In this document: piece after piece, positions 9,508 through 19,744 of the stretch
Numbering within the stretch: position 1 is the first letter of the stretch
How the letters are laid out: each line of letters starts with the position of its first letter
DNA from: CAIODY01 sp046051225
GTDB lineage: Bacteria; Bacteroidota; Bacteroidia; Chitinophagales; CAIODY01
DNA: 64,000 bases
Assembly (NCBI GenBank): GCA_046051225.1
Contig: JBJOOR010000011.1
Location: 1 to 64,000 of the forward strand
Reading direction: 5' to 3'
The notes under the pieces: generated by a model
Databases searched by the model: none
What the model saw: only the letters and a program-made list of their open reading frames with translations
What the model was told of the DNA's origin: nothing
Program-made: the position numbers and the translations under genes

Positions 9508-9912
9508 ATGCCTACAATACAACAATTAGTAAGAAAAGGACGTACGATTATTCGTGCAAAATCAAAGAGCAGAGCGTTAGATAACTGCCCTCAACGTCGT
9601 GGTGTGTGTACTCGTGTATATACTACTACACCTAAAAAACCAAATTCAGCTTTGCGTAAAGTTGCAAAAGTTCGTTTAACAAATAAAAACGAAGTAATAG
9701 CATACATACCAGGCGAAGGTCATAATTTGCAAGAACACTCAATCGTATTGATTCGTGGTGGTCGTGTTAAAGATTTACCAGGTGTACGTTACCATATCGT
9801 TCGTGGTGCATTAGATACTGCAGGTGTAAACAACCGTAAAAAAAGCCGTAGTAAATATGGTACTAAGCGCCCTAAACCAGGTGCAGCAGCAGCTCCAGCA
9901 AAAAAGAAATAA
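9508..9912 (+). CDS. rpsL: 30S ribosomal protein S12
   Basis: The 134-residue protein is a full-length S12: it begins [11 protein letters not shown], contains [19 protein letters not shown] and the loop [20 protein letters not shown], and ends in an Ala/Lys-rich tail. S12 sits at the decoding centre of the 30S subunit. Both lysines that are commonly altered in streptomycin-resistant strains (the KKPNSA loop and the RVKDLPG loop) are in the sensitive state. It is the first gene of the str operon, with its own consensus promoter, 60 bp before rpsG. Confidence 0.98.
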   Translation: MPTIQQLVRKGRTIIRAKSKSRALDNCPQRRGVCTRVYTTTPKKPNSALRKVAKVRLTNKNEVIAYIPGEGHNLQEHSIVLIRGGRVKDLPGVRYHIVRGALDTAGVNNRKKSRSKYGTKRPKPGAAAAPAKKK

Positions 9913-9972
9913 TTTTTAACTAAGTAATCTTGTTTATTTAAAAACAAGGTGAATATATTCAACTAAAATAAA

Positions 9973-10443
9973 ATGCGTAAAAAGAAAGCCCCGAAGCGAT
10001 TACTTGCTCCAGACCCAAAATTTAACGACCAATTAGTAACTCGTTTCATCAATACATTGATGTGGAGTGGTAAAAAAACAATTGCTACTACCATCTTTTA
10101 TGATGCCATGACAATTATTGATAATAACCAAACATCTGAAATGGATGGTTATACAACTTGGAAAGAAGCCATTCAAAATGTAACACCTGCTGTAGAAGTA
10201 AAAAGCAAACGTATAGGTGGTGCTACTTTTCAAATTCCTGCTGAAGTTCGCCCTGATAGAAAAATTTCATTATCTATGAAATGGATTATTCGTTTCAGTA
10301 GAGATCGTAATGGTAAATCAATGGCTGAAAAATTAGCCAACGAATTGATGGCAGCTGCAAAAAAAGAAGGTGCTGCATTCAAAAAAAGAGAAGATACACA
10401 TAAAATGGCTGAAGCAAATAAAGCTTTTGCACATTTTAGATAA
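9973..10443 (+). CDS. rpsG: 30S ribosomal protein S7
   Basis: 156 residues, the usual length for S7. The N-terminal MRKKKAPKR is followed by DPKFNDQLVTRFINTLMWSGKK and, after a central hairpin, by ATFQIPAEVRPDRK, the conserved rRNA-binding loop; the C-terminal helix contains REDTHKMAEANKAF. S7 nucleates assembly of the 30S head and contacts the E-site tRNA. It lies between rpsL and fusA in the conserved str order. Confidence 0.98.
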   Translation: MRKKKAPKRLLAPDPKFNDQLVTRFINTLMWSGKKTIATTIFYDAMTIIDNNQTSEMDGYTTWKEAIQNVTPAVEVKSKRIGGATFQIPAEVRPDRKISLSMKWIIRFSRDRNGKSMAEKLANELMAAAKKEGAAFKKREDTHKMAEANKAFAHFR

Positions 10444-10463
10444 GATAATAATACAAGTTATTA

Positions 10464-10521
10464 GTTAATGGTTAATTGTTAATAGTTTGTGCCTTTGGGG
10501 TTTAAACATTATCAATTAACC
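10464..10521. repeat. Intergenic inverted repeat between rpsG and fusA
   Basis: A 9-bp arm GGTTAATTG (10470-10478) pairs with CAATTAACC (10513-10521) around a 34-base loop, and the left side contains TTAATGGTTAAT. The same word recurs in the palindrome after fusA. It could be an attenuator or mRNA-processing element inside the operon, or a degenerate copy of a small intergenic repeat. Confidence 0.45.
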
Positions 10522-10569
10522 TTTAATATTTATTAGAATTCAATAAAAAATCATAATCAACAAATAAAA

Positions 10570-12723
10570 ATGGCAGACTTAAGATTTCAAAGAAACTTTG
10601 GTATTGCAGCACATATTGATGCTGGCAAAACTACCACTACAGAGCGTATTTTACGCTACACAGGTATGATTCATAAAATTGGTGAAGTACACGATGGTGC
10701 TGCTACAACCGATTGGATGGAACAAGAAAAAGAACGTGGTATCACTATCACTTCGGCGGCTGTTAGTTGCCAATGGAAATTTCCTACTTTAAAAGGAAAA
10801 GATTATGCTGATACTAAATCTTATTATTTCAACATCATTGATACTCCAGGTCACGTTGATTTTACTGTAGAAGTAGAACGTTCGATGAGGGTATTAGATG
10901 GTTTGATTGCTTTGTTTTCGGCGGTTGATGGTGTTGAACCACAATCTGAAACAGTTTGGCGTCAGGCTAATCGTTATAAAGTTCCACGTATTGGTTTTGT
11001 AAACAAAATGGATAGAAGTGGTGCTGATTTCTTGATGGTAGTGCAACAAGTAAAAGATATGTTGGGTGCTAAGGCGGTGCCTTTGCAATTGCCAATTGGT
11101 GCTGAAGATGATTTTAGAGGAGTGGTAGATTTGATTAAAATGAAAGGAATTATTTGGCACATGGAAACAGAAGGTATGACTTTCGACGAAATCGAAGTGC
11201 CTGCTGATATGCTGGATGAAGCCAATGAATGGAGACAACATTTGGTAGAAGCTGTAGCAGAATATGATGATAAATTATTAGAAAAATTTTTCGAAGACCC
11301 TAATAGTATTACCGAAGCTGAAATGCACGAAGCCATTCGTAAAGCATGTATTGATTTATCAATTGTGCCGATGATGTGTGGTTCATCATTTAAAAACAAA
11401 GGCGTACAAACTGCTTTAGATGCAGTGTGCCGTTATTTGCCTGGTCCATTAGATATTGAAGATACAAAAGGAATTAACCCAGATACGGGCGAAGAAGTTA
11501 CTCGTAAAGCGGATGCTAAAGCACCTTTTAGTGCATTAGCATTTAAAATTATGACTGACCCATTTGTTGGTCGTTTGGCTTTCTTCCGTTGCTATAGCGG
11601 ACATTTAGATTCAGGTTCGTATGTGTTGAATGTACGTAGCGGTAAGAAAGAACGTATCAGCCGTATCATGAAAATGTTTGCCAACAAACAAAATCCAATT
11701 GATTTTATCGAAGCTGGTGATATTGCAGCAGCAGTAGGTTTTAAAGAAATTAAAACAGGTGATACTTTATGTGATGAAAATCACCCAATCACTTTGGAAA
11801 ATATGTTTATTCCAGAACCCGTTATCGCTATTGCAGTTGAGCCTAAAACGCAAGCCGATGTGGATAAAATGGGATTGGCAATTTCGAAATTAGTAGAAGA
11901 AGACCCAACTTTGAGAGTTAATACAGATGAAGATACTGGTCAAACGATTCTTCGTGGTATGGGCGAATTGCATTTAGAAATTATCATCGACCGTATGCGC
12001 AGAGAGTTTAAAGTAGAAGTAAACCAAGGTGCACCGCAGGTGGCTTACAAAGAGTGTTTTGCTACTACAGTTACACATCGTGAAGTGTTGAAAAAACAAT
12101 CGGGTGGTAGAGGTAAATTTGCCGATATTCAATTTGAATTTGGCCCAGCTGATGAAGAGTGGTTGAAAGAAAACGAAGGCAAACATTTCCAATTTGTAAA
12201 TGATATTTTTGGTGGTTCAATTCCAAAAGAATTTATTCCTGCTATTATTAAAGGATTCGAAACATCAATGCCTAATGGTGTATTGGCTGGTTTTCCAGTA
12301 AACAACATGAAAGTTAGAGTATTTGATGGTAGCTACCATGATGTAGATTCTGACTCGATGAGTTTTGAAATATGCGCCCGTTCTGCTTTCCGTGAAGCTG
12401 GTAGAAAAGCAAAACCTACTTTGCTTGAACCAATTATGAAAGTAGAAGTGCTTACACCTGACCAATACATGGGTGATGTAACAGGCGATTTGAACCGCCG
12501 CCGTGGTATTATGGAAGGTATGGATAGCCGTGCTAACTTACAAGTTATCAAAGCTAAAGTGCCATTAAGCGAAATGTTTGGTTATGTAACTCAATTGCGT
12601 TCGTTATCATCAGGCAGAGCTACTTCAACAATGGAATTTAGCCATTATAACAATGCGCCAAATAATATTGCTGAAGAAGTAATGGCAAAAAATAAAGGTA
12701 AATTAAAACCGATTGAAGATTAA
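10570..12723 (+). CDS. fusA: Translation elongation factor G
   Basis: The 717-residue protein is a complete EF-G, the GTPase that moves tRNAs and mRNA through the ribosome after peptide bond formation and helps recycle ribosomes with RRF. G1 is AHIDAGKTT (residues 14-22), switch I contains [10 protein letters not shown]3 is DTPGHVDF (near residue 90) and G4 is NKMD. Domain II follows, then domain IV with [12 protein letters not shown], and domain V ending in [13 protein letters not shown]. It is the third gene of the str operon, separated from rpsG by 126 bp. A strong terminator follows directly, so the ribosomal S10 cluster does not continue here. Confidence 0.98.
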   Translation: MADLRFQRNFGIAAHIDAGKTTTTERILRYTGMIHKIGEVHDGAATTDWMEQEKERGITITSAAVSCQWKFPTLKGKDYADTKSYYFNIIDTPGHVDFTVEVERSMRVLDGLIALFSAVDGVEPQSETVWRQANRYKVPRIGFVNKMDRSGADFLMVVQQVKDMLGAKAVPLQLPIGAEDDFRGVVDLIKMKGIIWHMETEGMTFDEIEVPADMLDEANEWRQHLVEAVAEYDDKLLEKFFEDPNSITEAEMHEAIRKACIDLSIVPMMCGSSFKNKGVQTALDAVCRYLPGPLDIEDTKGINPDTGEEVTRKADAKAPFSALAFKIMTDPFVGRLAFFRCYSGHLDSGSYVLNVRSGKKERISRIMKMFANKQNPIDFIEAGDIAAAVGFKEIKTGDTLCDENHPITLENMFIPEPVIAIAVEPKTQADVDKMGLAISKLVEEDPTLRVNTDEDTGQTILRGMGELHLEIIIDRMRREFKVEVNQGAPQVAYKECFATTVTHREVLKKQSGGRGKFADIQFEFGPADEEWLKENEGKHFQFVNDIFGGSIPKEFIPAIIKGFETSMPNGVLAGFPVNNMKVRVFDGSYHDVDSDSMSFEICARSAFREAGRKAKPTLLEPIMKVEVLTPDQYMGDVTGDLNRRRGIMEGMDSRANLQVIKAKVPLSEMFGYVTQLRSLSSGRATSTMEFSHYNNAPNNIAEEVMAKNKGKLKPIED

Positions 12724-12746
12724 TTTTTAATCAGAATAGAAAATAA

Positions 12747-12786
12747 AAAAGCGAAGCAACTTAAATGGGGCTTCGCTTTTTTTTGT
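12747..12786 (+). terminator. Rho-independent terminator after fusA
   Basis: GCGAAGC (12751-12757) pairs with GCTTCGC (12770-12776) around a 12-base loop and is followed by a run of T. It lies 27 bp after the fusA stop. Confidence 0.85.
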
Positions 12787-12862
12787 AATGGTTAATGATT
12801 AATGGTAAATTAAATACAATAGCTGTATTTAATTTACCATTTACAATTTAGCATTAACCATT
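12787..12862. repeat. Long nested palindrome downstream of fusA
   Basis: An inner 18-bp perfect arm starting AATGGTAAATTAAATACA (12801-12818) pairs with 12824-12841 around a 5-base loop. An outer 11-bp arm AATGGTTAATG (12787-12797) pairs with CATTAACCATT (12852-12862). The DNA is almost pure A/T with no T tract tied to a stem, and it lies after the fusA terminator, so it is better seen as a repeat-type element than as a second terminator. Confidence 0.7.
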
Positions 12863-13085
12863 GCTCTTCAAAATAAATTTTGCTGTATAAATTATATTTT
12901 CTAAAAATGTAGTACAAATTATCGTTGCTGCTATGCAATTATACGCCAACCTTTTTATTGCTGCCAATTTCACCGCCATCGGCAACGCCCCAATTTTTGG
13001 GAAGAATAAAGTAAGGGGTTTAATTTTTTTAGGCTTCGTTTTCTCCATTTTATTTATCGGCAAAAAAAATTTTCGAAAAAATATT

Positions 13086-13274
13086 TCCTTCGGGTCGTCC
13101 GTAATATCCTTCGGGTCGTTGGTAATGTTCTTCGGATGGGAAAATATGTTCTACGGTTCATCCGTAATGTCCTTCCATTCATCCGAAGAACATTTCCGTC
13201 CGTTCGTAATGTCCTTCCGTTCATCCGAAGAACATTTCTGCTCGTCCGTAAGGTTCTTCCAATGGTTGGTAATC
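13086..13274. repeat. Nine-unit degenerate 21-bp tandem repeat
   Basis: Nine consecutive 21-bp units start at 13086, 13107, 13128, 13149, 13170, 13191, 13212, 13233 and 13254. Typical units are TCCTTCGGGTCGTCCGTAAT plus one base, and TTCTACGGTTCATCCGTAAT plus one base. In one forward frame each unit reads as seven residues (for example ISFGSSV, MFYGSSV, MSFRSSE). CATCCGAAGAACAT occurs at 13180-13193 and 13222-13235, with its reverse complement at 13125-13138, so hairpins can form within the array. The 693-bp gap 12724-13416 otherwise holds the fusA terminator, the palindrome and no convincing gene. Confidence 0.8.
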
Positions 13275-13347
13275 AATTAGTTAGCTAAAATATCAATTTT
13301 CTAAACAATAAAATCAATTAAATTTATGTCAAACCTTTCCAAGTTTT

Positions 13348-13355
13348 TAAATTTG
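13348..13355 (+). promoter_or_regulatory. -7 box upstream of the methyltransferase
   Basis: TAAATTTG is an exact TAnnTTTG match 61 bp before the ATG at 13417. No TTG lies 18-21 bp upstream. Confidence 0.35.
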
Positions 13356-13416
13356 TATGTTCAAAATAACAGAATAGTACAACGATAAATGGCAGATACC
13401 CACCTTTACAGAAAAA

Positions 13417-14139
13417 ATGAAAAGTAATACACATCAACTTTTCACCCCTGCATTTCAGCAAAAATTGTTTAATTCATTTGCAGATAAATACAATACTTTA
13501 GTAAACAAATTTTCATTTGGTATTTCAAATAAAATAAGAAAAGAATTAATCGCAACGATTCCTATTAATACAAGTAAAATAAGCATTTTAGATTTGATGT
13601 GTGGTGGTGGCGAAAATTGGGGTTTCATCACCCACCAATTTCCGAACGCTACTATTCATGCCGTTGATTTTTCAGAAAAAATGATTGCAGTAGCCAACCA
13701 AAAAAATCTGAAACATTATAATTCAACTATTAAAATACAATGTGATAATATATTTGAAATACACTTTGAAAATGAAAAATTTGATTTAGTTGTATGTTCA
13801 TTTGGTATAAAATGTATGGATGAAAACAAGTATGCAGAATTTGCCAAACAATTAAAAAATATATTATTGCCCAATGGAATATTTGCTTATACCGAAATAA
13901 AATTGCCCAACAATTTTATTCTAAAACAAATCCTATTATTTTATTTTAGATTAATAATACCATACGTTTCTCTCTCCTTTTTAAATAAGCAATCGGGCAT
14001 CAATTATTTGCACACGTATTTGCAAAAATTTGATGGTGGAACAAAACTAAACACAGCTTTATTGAATGAAAAAATGACTCTACAACAAGCCACAAGTTTT
14101 TGGCAAATTGCAACAATTGTAATTGCTAAAAATAAATAA
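13417..14139 (+). CDS. Class I SAM-dependent methyltransferase (UbiE/MenG-like)
   Basis: 240 residues with the Rossmann methyltransferase signature: motif I ILDLMCGGGENWGFI (about residues 56-70), an acidic end of strand 2 in HAVDFSEKMI, motif II/III around DLVVCSFGIKCM, and motif IV LLPNGIFAYTE. The N-terminal helix FNSFADKYNTLVNKFSFG is typical of UbiE/Coq5 menaquinone methyltransferases, which act on demethylmenaquinone. The UbiE signature in the C-terminal half is not clear, so the substrate may differ. The ATG is 17 bp before the downstream lipoprotein, suggesting one transcript. Confidence 0.75.
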   Translation: MKSNTHQLFTPAFQQKLFNSFADKYNTLVNKFSFGISNKIRKELIATIPINTSKISILDLMCGGGENWGFITHQFPNATIHAVDFSEKMIAVANQKNLKHYNSTIKIQCDNIFEIHFENEKFDLVVCSFGIKCMDENKYAEFAKQLKNILLPNGIFAYTEIKLPNNFILKQILLFYFRLIIPYVSLSFLNKQSGINYLHTYLQKFDGGTKLNTALLNEKMTLQQATSFWQIATIVIAKNK

Positions 14140-14156
14140 ATCAATAATTTTAAAAC

Positions 14157-15158
14157 ATGAAACCCCTATCCTATTATATTTTAATAATTGCATTATTAAT
14201 GCAAATTTCATGCAGCTGGTATATTGATAAACCCATACCCAATGATACCATTGAAATGAAATTAGATCCTTTTAGAATTTGTAAATATGATGATAAATGC
14301 ATTTGGCTTTGGGGTATAGATGGATTGATTGCTAAATATAATTTGGAAACAAAACAGAATGTGAAAATTTATAAATTTGATAGATGCGATTTTAATACCA
14401 TTCCACGATTTATTGAAGGCAAAAAATATTTGTATTTTCTTTCTGAAAACAGAGCTGAAGAAAAATATAGTATCACAATTGTAAGCAAGAAAACAGAACG
14501 AATTGTAAACAGATTAAAAAATTGGAAAAGGTTTGAAAACATACATCATGAAAATTTTAATATCGATAATTCAATTGCTTACCACGATGCCTTATCAAAC
14601 ATTCAACAAAATAATCATTTTAATTTTAAAACATTTTCAAATAAAATTTTCAATCTTGATGCAGATGCTGATACATTTATACAGGTAAATAAAATTGATT
14701 CTGCAATTTTTAGCAATAGAAAAAATGGAACATTTGAAATAATAACCAACAACCCAAATTCACTAATTTATCATTATCCCGATACCAATAATTTTGGATG
14801 GAAAACATTAGAATGTAATAATCCCAATGCTATTTTGTATCAAAATAAATTGTATTGCTTATTTTTTGATTCGAAAAATAAAATTAATTTAATTGATAGC
14901 GCTGGAAAGAATATTTGTACTATAGATGTTGAAATGGTTGATTTTACTTATGCTGGCAACGAACCATATTTTATAATTGATAATAATAATATTATTGGCG
15001 TTGTATCGCACCAAATAAAACATGAATGGTTAAGCATTACCCTTAAAGACAAAAGTTATTACACTTATCATCATCAATTTATTTATTACAACATTAAAAG
15101 CAAACAACTTCAAACGTATAAATATGCAACTAAAAGCAATAATTATTACAACCAATAA
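14157..15158 (+). CDS. Lipoprotein of unknown function
   Basis: 333 residues. The N-terminus MKPLSYYILIIALLMQISC is a lipoprotein signal with lipidation expected at Cys19 (lipobox MQISC). The rest is rich in Asn, Lys, Ile and aromatic residues, with short beta-strand-like repeats such as CIWLWGIDGLIAKYN and KYLYFLSENRAEEKYS, reminiscent of a beta-propeller. I recognise no family. It follows the methyltransferase by 17 bp and is convergent with the SRPBCC gene, whose stop is 6 bp away. Confidence 0.6.
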   Translation: MKPLSYYILIIALLMQISCSWYIDKPIPNDTIEMKLDPFRICKYDDKCIWLWGIDGLIAKYNLETKQNVKIYKFDRCDFNTIPRFIEGKKYLYFLSENRAEEKYSITIVSKKTERIVNRLKNWKRFENIHHENFNIDNSIAYHDALSNIQQNNHFNFKTFSNKIFNLDADADTFIQVNKIDSAIFSNRKNGTFEIITNNPNSLIYHYPDTNNFGWKTLECNNPNAILYQNKLYCLFFDSKNKINLIDSAGKNICTIDVEMVDFTYAGNEPYFIIDNNNIIGVVSHQIKHEWLSITLKDKSYYTYHHQFIYYNIKSKQLQTYKYATKSNNYYNQ

Positions 15159-15164
15159 GTTGAA

Positions 15165-16226
15165 TTAATTTTTCTCTTCGCATTGTTTTTTCATATTTTC
15201 TAACACATGTTGATGAAGATTTTGAATAAAATAATTCAACCATAAATTGGCATAAATTTCTGGATTGAATTTATGTTTAAAACTTGTTGAAGCATATAAT
15301 TTAACTTGATGATTGTTGATGGGCACAATTTTAAATTCGCCATAATTTATAAAGAAGTGATTGTAAATATGCATCGTTCGTGAATCTTGATACACCGAAG
15401 TTTCTTTCATAGAGGCTAATGAATCTAATATGGTAAACCGCAACAAATGCAATGAATCGCAACTTAAAACTTTTGCTTTTATATCACCATTATTATATCT
15501 ACATAATAAATTTTTGCATTGTAATCCATTTTGTAAATTCATTTCTAATGGATACGAAACTCCATTTTTGAAAAAGAAATTATTCGATTCGCCAAAACTA
15601 AAATGATGCGTTATCTTATTCCAAACTTCGGTTGATGAAGCATTGATAATAATTTCATTTGTAATTATTTTATCGCTTGATACATTTACATGGCTTGATG
15701 ATGCAGCCACATTCAACAACAATAAAACAAGGATAGAAAGATGCCTGATGAAAATTTTTGATTGAATAATAAAGCCAATAATAATTCCGAAATAGAATGG
15801 CGCAAGTATTATAGGCGAATAAATAATTAAACAAATAATGCCTTCTCCAGCCATTATACATAGCGCTATAAAAAGTGCTGCAATAGGTATTAATGCATAC
15901 TTACAAAGTTTGCCTAATGATTTTTCTTTTTCTGCTGTTAGTATTAATGCAAATAAAATTCCGATAGAAAATGGAATGGTAAGCAGCACAAATGTTGAAT
16001 ATCTACCCTCGTTTGCATAGTTAGGAAATAAATAAAATAAGGCAGCAAAAAATAATATAGCAATGGTTAAAAACCAATTATTATTAGTTCCTCTTTTCAT
16101 CCATCGTTTAAATTTTAATGAACAAAATTTTATTGTTCGGCTTATATCATTAACAGGATTTTCGTTGGATTGAAGTATAGTTAAACCTATCACCAAAGCA
16201 ACTATAATTAAAATAACTAACATCAT
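15165..16226 (-). CDS. Membrane protein with C-terminal SRPBCC (START-like) domain
   Basis: 353 residues. The first 180 contain five or six hydrophobic segments, among them LVILIIVALVIGLTILQ, WFLTIAILFFAALFYLF and LSILVLLLLNVAA. The remaining 170 start with IITNEIIINASSTEVWNKI, the usual first strand and helix of an SRPBCC/polyketide-cyclase fold, and end with a long amphipathic helix from about LNYFIQNLHQHVLENM. SRPBCC domains bind hydrophobic ligands in a deep pocket. Here that pocket would be tethered to the inner membrane; which side it faces cannot be read. The ATG pair at 16226/16223 lies 38 bp from a consensus promoter. Confidence 0.7.
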   Translation of the reverse strand: MMLVILIIVALVIGLTILQSNENPVNDISRTIKFCSLKFKRWMKRGTNNNWFLTIAILFFAALFYLFPNYANEGRYSTFVLLTIPFSIGILFALILTAEKEKSLGKLCKYALIPIAALFIALCIMAGEGIICLIIYSPIILAPFYFGIIIGFIIQSKIFIRHLSILVLLLLNVAASSSHVNVSSDKIITNEIIINASSTEVWNKITHHFSFGESNNFFFKNGVSYPLEMNLQNGLQCKNLLCRYNNGDIKAKVLSCDSLHLLRFTILDSLASMKETSVYQDSRTMHIYNHFFINYGEFKIVPINNHQVKLYASTSFKHKFNPEIYANLWLNYFIQNLHQHVLENMKKQCEEKN

Positions 16227-16264
16227 AATTTTCTTTATTTACATGCTTTTTTTAATTTTCACAA

Positions 16265-16295
16265 CAAACGTAGTATATAATTTTGTATTCAACAA
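16265..16295 (-). promoter_or_regulatory. Promoter of the membrane-SRPBCC gene
   Basis: On the minus strand TTG (16295-16293) and TACGTTTG (16272-16265) are 20 bp apart, a full match to the Bacteroidota promoter form. Confidence 0.7.
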
Positions 16296-16335
16296 TCGAT
16301 TATCAACAACTACAAAACCAATACATAATTACATT

Positions 16336-17031
16336 TTATAAATTCAAATAATAAGGCTTCATTAATTCAATAAATTCATAAGTATAATTTTGATTTTCGT
16401 TTTTCAGTAGCAATATTTCTTCTGTTGTTGAAGTTGATTTTTTGCTCATTTTTACCATTGCTCTTTTGATGTTTGCCTTTGGATTATCTTTTATGTAACA
16501 GATTTTTTCAATAGGCAATTTCAGTTCATTAATTCGATGCGATGGTAATATTAAATAACAGATGCCATCATCGGCAAGTAGTTGATAAATGCAATTTATT
16601 AATTCATCTAATGTAAGCGCAGCACTATGTTTAGCTACATTAGCTTTTTCATTTTCAGTTTGCAAATCGCCATCAAAGTAAGGTGGGTTCGAAATAATTA
16701 TATCATATTTTTTATCTGTATTTTTTGCAAACTGCTGTATGTTTTGATGATAACAAGTTATCCGATTTTTAAAATTCGAATGTATAAAATTATTGGATGC
16801 TTGTACAAATGCATCGTGTTCAATTTCAACTGCATCAATTTTAGCAGCATTAAATTTTTGAGCCAACATTAAACTTAAAACACCAGTACCAGTGCCAATA
16901 TCTACAATAGTTTTCGGTTGATTGATAGCCCTACACCAAGCGCCTAGTAAACAAGCATCTGTACTTACTTTCATCGAGCATTTATTTTGATGAATAATAA
17001 ATTGTTTGAATTGAAAAAATGAATTAGACAT
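16336..17031 (-). CDS. trmN6: tRNA1(Val) (adenine(37)-N6)-methyltransferase family protein
   Basis: 231 residues. It opens with FFQFKQFIIHQNKCSMKVSTDACLL, the signature N-terminus of the YfiC/TrmN6 family. The SAM-binding loop is VDIGTGTGVLSLML, an acidic strand-2 end lies in DAVEIEHDAF, and the catalytic adenine-flipping motif NPPY sits in IIISNPPYFDG. The expected role is methylation of N6 of A37 in a valine tRNA. It begins just after the atpC terminator on the same strand, so it is probably transcribed separately or by read-through. Confidence 0.82.
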   Translation of the reverse strand: MSNSFFQFKQFIIHQNKCSMKVSTDACLLGAWCRAINQPKTIVDIGTGTGVLSLMLAQKFNAAKIDAVEIEHDAFVQASNNFIHSNFKNRITCYHQNIQQFAKNTDKKYDIIISNPPYFDGDLQTENEKANVAKHSAALTLDELINCIYQLLADDGICYLILPSHRINELKLPIEKICYIKDNPKANIKRAMVKMSKKSTSTTEEILLLKNENQNYTYEFIELMKPYYLNL

Positions 17032-17041
17032 GGCTTACAAT

Positions 17042-17075
17042 AAAAAAGACAAGATAAGAATTAACTTACCTTGTC
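17042..17075 (-). terminator. Rho-independent terminator after atpC
   Basis: On the minus strand GACAAGGTAAG pairs with CTTATCTTGTC (one mismatch near the loop side) around a 6-base loop, followed by six T residues at 17047-17042. It lies 27 bp after the atpC stop. Confidence 0.8.
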
Positions 17076-17101
17076 TTTTATTTCTATAAAAATAAATTGA
17101 A

Positions 17102-17344
17102 TTATTGTGCGCCTTCCACCATCACATTTACTTTGTTATTCATCACTTCTACAAAACCATCTTTTATGGTAATAATAGAATCTTTTGAATTTTGGCGAAC
17201 TCTAATTTCGCCACTTTTTAAAGATGAAATTAATGGGGCATGACCTTTTAATATTTCAAATTTACCGTCAGTACCAGGAAACAATATACTTTCCACTTCG
17301 CCGCTGAAGAATTTTTTTTCTGGTGTTAATATTTCTAAAATCAT
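17102..17344 (-). CDS. atpC: F1F0 ATP synthase epsilon subunit, short form
   Basis: 80 residues corresponding only to the N-terminal beta-sandwich of epsilon: ILEILTPEKKFFSGEVESI, FPGTDGKFEILKGHAPLIS, and the strand KDGFVEVMNNKVNVMVE. The C-terminal two-helix domain, which in many bacteria inhibits ATP hydrolysis, is absent; such short epsilon subunits are usual in Bacteroidota. It lies 47 bp after atpD on the same strand, with a terminator behind it. This subunit couples the central stalk to the c-ring. Confidence 0.95.
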   Translation of the reverse strand: MILEILTPEKKFFSGEVESILFPGTDGKFEILKGHAPLISSLKSGEIRVRQNSKDSIITIKDGFVEVMNNKVNVMVEGAQ

Positions 17345-17391
17345 TTTACTTTTTGTTTATTGAGCCATTACGCAATTGAGTAATTATCAAA

Positions 17392-18906
<1,515 letters not shown>

Positions 18907-19033
18907 TTATTCGTTATTATGTTATTTGTTATTGAGCAAGAAGTCATTATTTGTTTAACATTGGTTATTAGCAATCATCTTATTGAATGTACTAATGACT
19001 TTTGGCTAACTACTATTGACTTTTTTCGAGCCG

Positions 19034-19063
19034 CAAAAGTAAGGTTTCAAATTTTGATTTCAA
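19034..19063 (-). promoter_or_regulatory. Promoter of atpD-atpC
   Basis: On the minus strand TTG (19063-19061) and TACTTTTG (19041-19034) are 19 bp apart. The -7 box lies 133 bp before the atpD start, so the transcript would carry a leader of about 125 bases with no gene in it. Confidence 0.7.
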
Positions 19064-19196
19064 AGCTATATTATAACTATGTTGAAAGATTGTGGATTAA
19101 AAAAATAATCTTATCAATTACATGTATTCATCTTATCAACAACTATATGCCAATAAGGTATGCTATGATACTTGTTTTTATTTTATAATACTGAAA

Positions 19197-19721
19197 TCAG
19201 CCATAATAGGGTGCTATCATACAATATACTATTACCCCTGTAATGGTTACGTATAACCAAAGCGGAAGAGTTATTTTGGCAATTTTTTTATGCTTATCAA
19301 ATTTATTTTGCAAACCCCTTGAAAGTGTGATTAATATTAATGGTAAAATAACGGCTGCTAATATGATATGTGTAATGAGTAAAAAGAAATAGATAGGGCG
19401 TATAATACCAACGCCGCCAAAATGTGTTTCTTTAGCAAGTGTATGATACACTACATATAGTACTAAAAACAATGCTGATAGTGCAAATGCTGAAATCATG
19501 GTAGCTTTATGTGCTGCTACTTTTTTATTGATTATTAATACAAAGCCTATTATTAATAATACACTTACAACAGCATTTAAAATGGCATTAATAAAGGGTA
19601 GTATGCTTAAATTAATATTGCCCATAGCTGGCTTGGGCATTACATACATAATGGTTACAACAATAGGAACTAAAATAGATGGCAATAAAATAAGCCATTT
19701 ATGATTTTGTGTGGTAGGCAT
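19197..19721 (-). CDS. DUF420 family membrane protein (cytochrome oxidase-associated)
   Basis: 174 residues with five predicted membrane helices, including WLILLPSILVPIVVTIMYV and VVSVLLIIGFVLIINKK. Conserved family features are HKATMISAFALSALFLVLY, the HFGG segment and LITHIILAAVILPLILITL with its conserved histidine. DUF420 proteins are found next to terminal oxidase genes and are thought to help oxidase assembly. Here the gene follows SCO by 23 bp on the same strand, which fits that role. No oxidase subunit lies in the window. Confidence 0.8.
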   Translation of the reverse strand: MPTTQNHKWLILLPSILVPIVVTIMYVMPKPAMGNINLSILPFINAILNAVVSVLLIIGFVLIINKKVAAHKATMISAFALSALFLVLYVVYHTLAKETHFGGVGIIRPIYFFLLITHIILAAVILPLILITLSRGLQNKFDKHKKIAKITLPLWLYVTITGVIVYCMIAPYYG

Positions 19722-19744
19722 ATTAAAAAAGGATTGATTTAAAT

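Noticed and set aside
10894..11399. Two minus-strand frames opposite fusA
   Set aside because: They are shadows of the highly conserved fusA coding sequence.
12854..13063. A 69-codon minus-strand frame (Lys/Ile/Ala-rich) next to the repeat array
   Set aside because: No start signal, domain or partner; it overlaps the palindrome and competes with the plus-strand frame.
13086..13274. Possible CRISPR array
   Set aside because: Units follow each other without spacers, are only 21 bp, degenerate and partly inverted; no cas gene is near.
12933..13280. A 115-codon plus-strand frame through the 21-bp repeat
   Set aside because: Its second half is only the tandem repeat and its first half has no recognisable domain; I list the repeat instead and leave coding as an open question.
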